Made by a program: the position numbers and the translations under genes. From an uncultured Clostridia bacterium (GTDB lineage Bacteria; Bacillota_A; Clostridia; Christensenellales; Borkfalkiaceae), in contig CAKQXZ010000088.1 in assembly GCA_934292955.1 (NCBI GenBank), positions 1 through 8,269 on the forward strand: a stretch of 8,269 bases of DNA, given 5' to 3'. The notes beneath the pieces were generated by a model that made no database searches, was not told the origin of the DNA, and was given only the letters and a program-made list of their open reading frames with translations. Shown here one piece after another: positions 1 to 7,000 of this stretch; positions within the stretch are counted from its first letter, which is position 1, and each line of letters opens with the position of its first letter.

Positions 1-610
1 GCTCGATATTATCGCTTCGGGTATTTCTTCGCTCACCAATCCCACAAAACTTGCAAATACCTTCAAAAGCGTAAAAAACTCGGCGATAAGCGCGCTTACG
101 GTCAATAATTATATAACGTATATGCAACAAGCGTTTATCCTTTCAAAGGTAAACAGATACGACGTTAAAGGCAAAAGATATATCGGCACGCCGTATAAAA
201 TATACTTTGAAGACTTGGGACTACGCAATGCGCGGCTCGATTTCAGACAAATAGAAGAAACGCACCTGATGGAAAATATTATCTATAACGAACTGCGTTA
301 TCGCGGATATAACGTTGACGTAGGCGTTATCGATACAAGAGAAAATGTCGACGGCTCGTCCGAAAGGCGGCAACTTGAAATAGATTTTGTGGCAAATCAG
401 GGCAGTAAGCGTTACTATATTCAATCTGCTTACGATATTCCCGACGAAAACAAAATAAGACAAGAAACGAAATCGTTTGATAAAACCAACGATTCTTTCA
501 AGAAAATAGTAGTCGTAGGCAAAAGCATGAAACCGCGTCGCAACGAAAAAGGCTATCTTATCATAGGCGTTAAAGAGTTTTTACTTGACCCTAACAGTCT
601 GGAGCAATAA
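1..610 (+). CDS. AAA+ ATPase with DUF4143 C-terminal domain, 3' part only
   Basis: The reading frame is open from base 2 to the TAA at 608-610, giving 202 visible residues, and enters from outside the window. The ATG at 122 is internal to a conserved helix (VNNYITYMQQAFIL) and is not the start. The fragment matches from memory the DUF4143 region of AAA_14/DUF4143 ATPases. A winged-helix-like part comes first (visible residues about 10-55, SLTNPTKLANTFKSV then SALTVNNYITYMQQAFIL). The family signature KIYFEDLGLRNA follows (66-77), then HLMENIIYNELRYRGYNV (88-105). Last is a restriction-nuclease-like fold with LEIDFV (125-130) and YYIQSAY (138-144), where Gln stands in the place often held by Lys. 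Walker A and B motifs would lie upstream of the window. Such proteins are widespread in bacteria and archaea and their cellular role is poorly defined. Family assignment is confident; function is not. No promoter or start can be seen. Confidence 0.88.
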   Translation, partial: LDIIASGISSLTNPTKLANTFKSVKNSAISALTVNNYITYMQQAFILSKVNRYDVKGKRYIGTPYKIYFEDLGLRNARLDFRQIEETHLMENIIYNELRYRGYNVDVGVIDTRENVDGSSERRQLEIDFVANQGSKRYYIQSAYDIPDENKIRQETKSFDKTNDSFKKIVVVGKSMKPRRNEKGYLIIGVKEFLLDPNSLEQ

Positions 611-684
611 TCGCTACGCAGTCGGGTGGGTTTATCCGATTAAAAATTAAATAGGCATTTACCCCGATTAACGGTGAATTTACC

Positions 685-713
685 TTGCTTTTGAATGCGA
701 AGTGTGATATAAT
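685..713 (+). promoter_or_regulatory. Sigma-A/sigma-70-type promoter with extended -10
   Basis: TTGCTT (685-690) and a perfect TATAAT (708-713) are separated by exactly 17 bases, and a TG at 705-706 forms the extended -10 motif TGaTATAAT. The -35 matches consensus at only three of six positions, but an extended -10 can compensate. Transcription would start near 720. It points toward the 1012-8148 gene, about 290 bases upstream of its ATG, with a terminator in between (803-840). It is the best promoter seen in the intergenic region. Confidence 0.72.
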
Positions 714-719
714 GTTGCC

Positions 720-841
720 ATGAAAAGCTAATTATCGGCTAAAAATCAAAGTTTACAGCGCGCGACGGGGGTAACCGCCAATGAGAAACGCATAAGAATT
801 ATAAGCGTAAAGAGAAAGTTTTTTCCCTTGCGCTTTTTTTG
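720..841 (+). ncRNA. Putative short RNA or attenuator leader
   Basis: The stretch from the expected start of the 685-713 promoter to the U run of the 803-840 terminator would make an RNA of about 120 nt. It holds no convincing ORF: the ATGs at 720 and 781 are followed by stops after three and four codons. A G-rich element, GGGGGTAACCGCC (767-779), can fold as a small hairpin. I compared it from memory with TPP, SAM, cyclic-di-GMP, fluoride, THF, guanidine, SRP and 6S RNAs and recognise none of them. It could be a stand-alone small RNA or the leader of the giant gene downstream. The RNA is inferred only from its flanking signals. Confidence 0.4.
803..840 (+). terminator. Intrinsic terminator inside the intergenic leader
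   Basis: AAGCGTAA (803-810) pairs with TTGCGCTT (828-835), giving eight pairs including one G-U. Inner pairs G812-C827, G814-C825 and AAA(815-817)-TTT(822-824) extend the stem, with a bulged A811 and one A/C mismatch. Seven T's (834-840) follow directly. It sits about 120 bases downstream of the promoter start and 170 bases before the next gene, so it must be bypassed if that promoter is to express the giant gene. The reverse strand has A's in place of a U run, so termination is on the + strand. Confidence 0.7.
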
Positions 842-872
842 TACATATAAAAAAGGCAACACAACTCAACGC

Positions 873-904
873 TTGCGCATACAATAATGCATTAACATGC
901 GTAA
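873..904 (+). repeat. Nested inverted repeats upstream of the giant gene
   Basis: TTGCGCAT (873-880) can pair with ATGCGTAA (897-904) with one G-U pair. The 16-base loop contains TAATGCATTA (885-894), a perfect 10-base palindrome. It lies after the leader terminator and about 110-140 bases before the ATG at 1012. It could be a protein binding site or an RNA hairpin; there is no U run, so it is not a terminator. Confidence 0.4.
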
Positions 905-948
905 AACACAAAAGGCGGCAGTCACAGTCATTAACAGGCGTGCATAAG

Positions 949-966
949 CGACGCAAAATTGCGTCG
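949..966 (+). repeat. Perfect 8-base inverted repeat near the start of the giant gene
   Basis: CGACGCAA (949-956) and TTGCGTCG (959-966) are perfect inverted copies separated by AA. As DNA this is a typical size for a dimeric repressor site; as RNA it would make a GC-rich hairpin, with the innermost pairs probably open. It ends 34 bases before the GGAGA ribosome binding site and has no U run. Operator or 5' UTR hairpin cannot be decided from sequence alone. Confidence 0.4.
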
Positions 967-1000
967 GTTGTGGCAGGCAAAGCACACAAATACTAAAAAC

Positions 1001-1005
1001 GGAGA
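1001..1005 (+). promoter_or_regulatory. Ribosome binding site GGAGA for the giant gene
   Basis: GGAGA lies six bases before the ATG at 1012, an ideal spacing. It fixes the start, and the protein from that ATG begins with a charged n-region and a hydrophobic stretch, as expected for an exported protein. Confidence 0.85.
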
Positions 1006-1011
1006 ACGGAC

Positions 1012-4000
1012 ATGGAAAAGTTGACAAAAAGGACGATTGCGATAATAATCGCGGCGGCGATAACCGTTGTGGCGCTGATAGGCGCGGTTACGGGTGTTCT
1101 CGTTTCAAAATACGGCGGCACGATTACCGTAACTTTCGTGACCAACGGCGGAACCGAACTCGAGCCGTTAACGCTTAAGCGCGGCAGAAAGTACACGCTT
1201 CCGACCACCGAAAAGGACGGGCTTGTTTTTGCCGATTGGTATTACGACGAGAATTTCGGCAGCGTTTGTAAAAGAGAGATAACCGCCAAAAACGATTTAA
1301 CTCTTTATGCCCGTTTCGGCGCGATATTGACGTTTGACGTAGGCGGCGGAACAGATCTGGAACCGAGAATGTATTTCGAAGGCGAAGAACTCGGCGCGCT
1401 TCCCGCAACGTATAAAAACGGTTTTTCTTTCGGCGGGTGGTTTTACGACTCGCAATACGATAAGGTCGTCGGCAGAAAGGACAGTATTTCGGGCGCGCTG
1501 ACCGTTTACGCCAAATTTTCGGAAAAGACCGACACGCTTAAAAAACTTACGAGCGTAAAAGGGGTGTCTGTATCGCCTGCGGTCGAAGTAAAAGCGAGCG
1601 ACGTAGTTTTGCATAACGAAAACGTATCCGAATACATATCGCTTAAATCTGCGAGCGGCGAAGAGATAGAAATAATCTGCGCCCCGTCGGAATACGATAA
1701 ATTCGTTATTCAGCCGGCGCGCGATCTTATCGAAGGCGAAACATATTCGGTCAAGGCGTTGTCTTCGTTGATAAAGATTACGTCCGTCGGCGGTGCCGAT
1801 ACCGAAAGCGCGGACGAAGTTACGATTACTACCCATAAAGAAGAAAAAGAAGTAATAAACAAAAAGCCCACCGTACACCTTAGCGCGACAGAACTTGCCA
1901 AGTGGGAAGAAAACGTTTACGTTTATATGGACTCCGGTCTTGAAAAAGACGTAAACCGCATTACCGCAAAAACTAAAAAAGAAATAAACGTCGGAACCAT
2001 TCTGACCGTCGGCGAAGACGATAAGGAAAAGGATAACGATTATATCTGCAAGGTAATTTCCGTAAAGCGGGAAAGAATGCAGTATTTCGTCGGCTCCGAA
2101 ATCAAAGAAGACGATTTTACCGTAATCGAAGTCGTTACGCCTGACGTAGACGACGTTTACGACGATATCGACGTGTACGGCGAAAGACAGGCTCAACTCG
2201 AAGGCTACGTTACGTTATCTGCCGAAACGGTTGCCGAAAATGTTGAAAAAAATCAGGGCGTAGTCGTGCTTAAAAAAGCGGTAAGAAACGCCGTCGCGCA
2301 GTCGCCCACGGTTGTAAATTACGCAAACGGTTTATCCGAAGCCGAAAACATCGCTTTGATGGCGGCAATCGGCGGGTTCGAGTTCAAAAAACCTAAAGTA
2401 AGCATAAACATAAGCGGTACCAAGCTCGAATTCGAAATAGAACTAGGCGGCGAAATTCAGGTCAAAAATTTCAAAATCGGCGTTGAAGTTACGATCGCCA
2501 ACACCACGCAGGTCGATTATCGTTACACTATCTGCAAATCGGGTAAGGTAACGCTTAATCCGCTGTTATGGTTCTATACCGACATAAAAGTCGATCTTTC
2601 AAACGACTTTTCGATTTCGCTTGCGGCAACGGTAGAGTTTAGCGACGCCGCCGAGGAAGCCTACGGCATTATAGACATTACCGACGAAGTCGAATATGTA
2701 ATGGATATAGCCAAAGACGGGCAGAATAAGTTTGCCGAAGCCATAGGTCAAAGCCCGTTCTGGGATGAAAGCGACCTTGAGTACGCCGACATATTCAGCA
2801 TACCTTTGGGGCAGATTCCGTTGCCCGTTCCCGTAGTTTCACTCATGCTCGAGTTCAACGTCGTGGGATCCTTAGGCGCGCGTGCGGGGCTTTACGTCGA
2901 GTTTGCTCACCACTATGTGGAATCGACGTCTCTATCGAACGGTTCGTCGCCTAAAGGAGAGAACGGCAAGCCTGTCATGTTCGACGAATTCAAGTTCACG
3001 AGAGCGACGCTTGCAAACGAAATAGATCTTTCCTTAACGCTTAAAGGGCAGGTCGGGTTCCGTTGCGGACTCGAAGCCAAACTTTCGGTTTCGATCGCAC
3101 ACCTTAACAAAGTTGCGGCGGTATACGTTTCCTTCCGTTTCGGTCCGTATATAGAACTGAGCGGGCTTGTAAGTTTCCATTATAATTACGACGCCGTGAA
3201 CAAGGTTTCTAAAACGCAACTTTACGGCGGAATGTATCTCGAAGTAGGGCTGTTTGTCAACGCGAAATTAGGCGCGCGCTTCCTTGTTTACGACATTAAC
3301 ACCGATATTTTCGATAAGAAAATCCCGTTGTACGGCGTGGGCGACAGGCTTATTCCGTTAGGCTTTACAGAAGCGTCCAACACGCCCGAAAACCCCTACG
3401 TTTTAACTTCGCGTTCGAGCGGGGTCAGAATGAGTACCGTTCAGATGCGATATCTCGATATCGTCACGGGCGAAGAAGTGGTTGACAACGCGTTAAGAAA
3501 CCGCTACGGCGCGTATCAGTATTACTCGTTCGAATTTTACGACGCCCCCGATTATCAGACCAAAGACTACGATAAGTACGTTATAATAAGCAATCAGGCA
3601 ACGCTTATTAAAAGGTCTTATCCTTACAAATCGTTGAAGTTTGCGGTAAAGGCAATACTTCAGCAAAAACAGGGCGTTTACGCAAACGGAATTGAGCGCA
3701 AATTCTACGTTGAGTTCCGCAACCCCGACGGCAGAGATTATGCCACGCAGTACAGCGAGTTTATAAACGAGTATTACGTCGGCGGCGGGGCGACTCATTC
3801 GGAAGTTTTAGAGAGAGTTGCGTTTATGGAAGGCGAGCAGGTTACGCCGCCCGATTACACAATAGAAACTTTGCCTGTTCGTCAGGGATATTATCTTGAT
3901 ATAAACGACCTTTGGGAAAAATATTATCCGTTTATGGGCGGTCAGGTCGACGAAAATTTCGACGGCACTTTCCCCGTGGTAACTTACGAAAACGCGACCG

Positions 4001-7000
4001 TGATATACAAAGGGTATCTTATTGTCAATACATGCTATTACAGGCTCAAGTGGAAACAGCGCACATATACGGCGAACTTCTACTATCCCGAATACTCTTC
4101 GGCGGACGTCGTTTCTGGAGCCAAGGCGTTAAAATCTGCCGAAATGATTTACGTTCCGTATCTCCGTGCGTTTATAGTCAAAACGGATAATATAACCGCG
4201 CCCGATATTTACGGCAAAAAATACGATTCGTTCGTAAGTACGAGCGGTTTGATCTTTACAAGAGATTATTATAACGTCAGCCCCGCCGACGACGCGTTTA
4301 CGGGCATCGATACAGAAGCGGGCTTATATCCGATAATAAGGGTAGATACAGGGTCGAATCTGTTCCTTGAAAACTTTGAACTTATATCCGGCGGCGCGGA
4401 TTTCGTTGCAACCTATACCGACGAAAACGTGTATACCGAAACCTACGTTTTGGAAACCGATACGTTAAAGCGCGTTAAGGTGGAGTATAAACCGTTCGAT
4501 TACGGCGGAAAAACAATAAGACCTATGCCGCCCGAAGAATTTTCGATAGGCAAAGAGTTTACGGCAAACGGCGGCAATACCTACGTTATTAAGGGCTATC
4601 GCGATATCAATTCCGGAGTGGGAGACGACACCCGTTATTACAGCGTGAATAAGATGCCGAACGTCGACAAAAACAGAATTTACTATCTGATTTACGAGCG
4701 TAACGACGAAAATCAGATTCCGTACTACATAAGCGTTGTGGCTAACGGGCAGAAGATTGGCGAATACGGCGTTATACAGGGCGAGAAGATTAACGTAAAT
4801 TTACTTAAAGTCAACTTTGACGCAAAAACGGTTGTCGGAAAACTTGCGGGATATCCCGTGCATATGGTTGACGACGCGATCGCATCTTACAGCGTGGACT
4901 GGAGCGGCGTCGATCTTCCCGAACGCATGCCCGCAAAAGACCTGACTATCAATATCACCGCGGAATACACCTTCAAAAATCTTTCGGCAAGGTTTGTGGT
5001 AAGCAATCCGTTGCAGAGTTTTGTAAGCGGAGTTACTTACACGTTTGAAGCGGACGGCAGTATGGTTCACACCGAAACGGGCAGAACGTGGACTTACGGA
5101 GCCGAAAACGAAAACGCATTTTACTCGTTGCCCGAACTTAACGACTACTACGATACCGACGGCAAAAAGTATTACGCGTTCTGCGGCTGGAAAAACTCAA
5201 ACGGCGAAGAATATACAGGCAACGTTCGTCTGGCGTTTGTAAAAAACGAAGTTTATACGCCCGTATTCGACGAACAGACCGTGCTGCCGACTGTTGCGTT
5301 TATAAGCGTGGGCGATTATGGTTACGAGTATTACTATAAAATCGCTCAGGGCGATTATTTCGGTAAAACGCTGGCGGACGTCATCAGGTCGGAAAATATC
5401 AAAAACCCCGGCCGCGGCGACGTGAACAATATTTTCGAGTACGAATTTACGGGCTGGGGCGTTGACGAAAACAGTTACAGTATCGGTTCCGAAAAAGACG
5501 CCGACGGAAAGGTAAAAACCTATCTTACGTTCAAAGCGCAGTTTGCCGAAAGTTACAAGTACCACGTTGCGACTTTCGAAGCGATGGACGGGGCGTTCGG
5601 CGACGGCGAAAAAACGCGTAAACTCAGCGGCAGATACGGCGACGATCTTTCTTATGTGAGAATCGACGGCTATACCGACGAAAAAGGCACGTTCACTTTT
5701 GTTTGCTGGACGACCGTGCCGTATTCCTTCGAACATAGAGTCGACGAAAAAGACATGAAGTTCGGAAACGCCGATATTACCTATTACGCCTACTATACGC
5801 TCGATCCCGCGACCATAACGCTTACTTTCAAAGGCAAGGTAAAAACCGAAGAAACCGACGGCACGGGTAACGTTTACTTTTACGGCGATAAGACAAAAAC
5901 CGAACTTACGGTAAGCGATTTGTACGGCAGGGGCTATTATCTTACCGCAAACGTTTTTGCGGTGGACAGCAAGTCCAAAACTTTCGTTCCCGATTACTTA
6001 AGATGGGTAGTGGACGGCGAAGAATACACGAGCATGTTTTATAACGACGGATATATGGCGTATGTGCCGTTCGATAACAACGCCGTAATAGAAATCGTTT
6101 TCAAGCCCGCAACCGATAAGATAATAAATATCTGCTTTTTGTCCGACGGCGAATGTTATACCTTAGGCGGAGAAAAGATAGACGACGTTATCTGCAAGGG
6201 ATATATGAGCGGGTTCAGACATGTTGCCAACTATTATCAGGCTTACGGCACAACGATGACCGTTCCCAACGTAGATTATTACAGCGAATATAACTATCGT
6301 TTCGATCATTGGGAAGCAAGAGCCGCAAGCAACGGCGCGGTTGTTTCGGTTATGCCTTACGACGAAATTACATTTACCGAAGACCTTGTTTTCCAAGGCG
6401 TTTACGTCCGCGACGACAACGTGAAAATACAACTTACTTTCCGTTCGGAGCCGAAATCGGAAGATCCGTCCGAAACGGGCGATAACCTTACCGGGTTAAG
6501 AGTTTTTGCCGACGGCAGCGTTGAAATCAAAAACTACGGCACTTTCGGAGAAAATATTGCTTTCGATAAGGTTCCGACCTGCAGCGGCATGAAATTTGTC
6601 GGGTGGACGGACGGCAAAGTTACCGTAACTTCAGCCGAACTTGCGCAGATGACTTACTCGGCAAAAACGACCTATTACGCCGTATTCGAACCCGAAACCG
6701 ACGTCGACGGTTTTGAACTAACGCTCAACGCGGGCGACGGAAGTTTTGCGGGCGGCGCGGACGAAATTAAGGTTGAAAACGTCGCTTACGGCAAACTTAC
6801 CGCAAAACTCGATATCCCTGCGCCGAACTCGTCGAATCTTGTGTTCAGCCACTACGAAGATAAAGACGGCTATCCCGTTACGGCTGTAGAAAAATCACAG
6901 ACGCTTTACGCAAAATACGCTATTCCCGTTTCCGATTACGAAGGGCTGAAAAATATCAACCTTGCGCCCGATCGCAATTACGTTCTTACAAACGACATAA

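Noticed and set aside
122..610. ATG at 122 as the start of a 162-residue gene
   Set aside because: The frame is open upstream to the window edge and the residues before it (SSLTNPTKLANTFKSV and on) belong to the same DUF4143 domain, so the ATG is internal.
608..642. Terminator directly after the DUF4143 gene
   Set aside because: TCGGGT (622-627) and ATCCGA (634-639) make a six-pair stem, but TTAAAAATTAA follows instead of a U run. A second weak hairpin (657-663/673-679) also lacks one. Too weak to call.
753..989. Minus-strand frame of 78 codons in the intergenic region
   Set aside because: It runs through the leader terminator and the palindromes, is Cys-rich without a recognisable motif, and has no visible ribosome binding site; the non-coding reading of this stretch explains it better.
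968..996. Second promoter, TTGTGG-17-TACTAA, next to the giant gene
   Set aside because: The -10 matches consensus poorly, and transcription would start inside or after the ribosome binding site, leaving no usable leader.
611..1011. CRISPR array, tRNA or insertion sequence in the intergenic region
   Set aside because: There are no regularly spaced direct repeats, no tRNA cloverleaf or CCA end, and no transposase fragment or terminal repeats.
1297..2196. Open frame of 299 codons on the minus strand
   Set aside because: It lies wholly inside the giant gene, has no ribosome binding site or family resemblance, and reads as a low-complexity Phe/Arg/Val-rich antisense shadow produced by the codon bias of the + strand gene.
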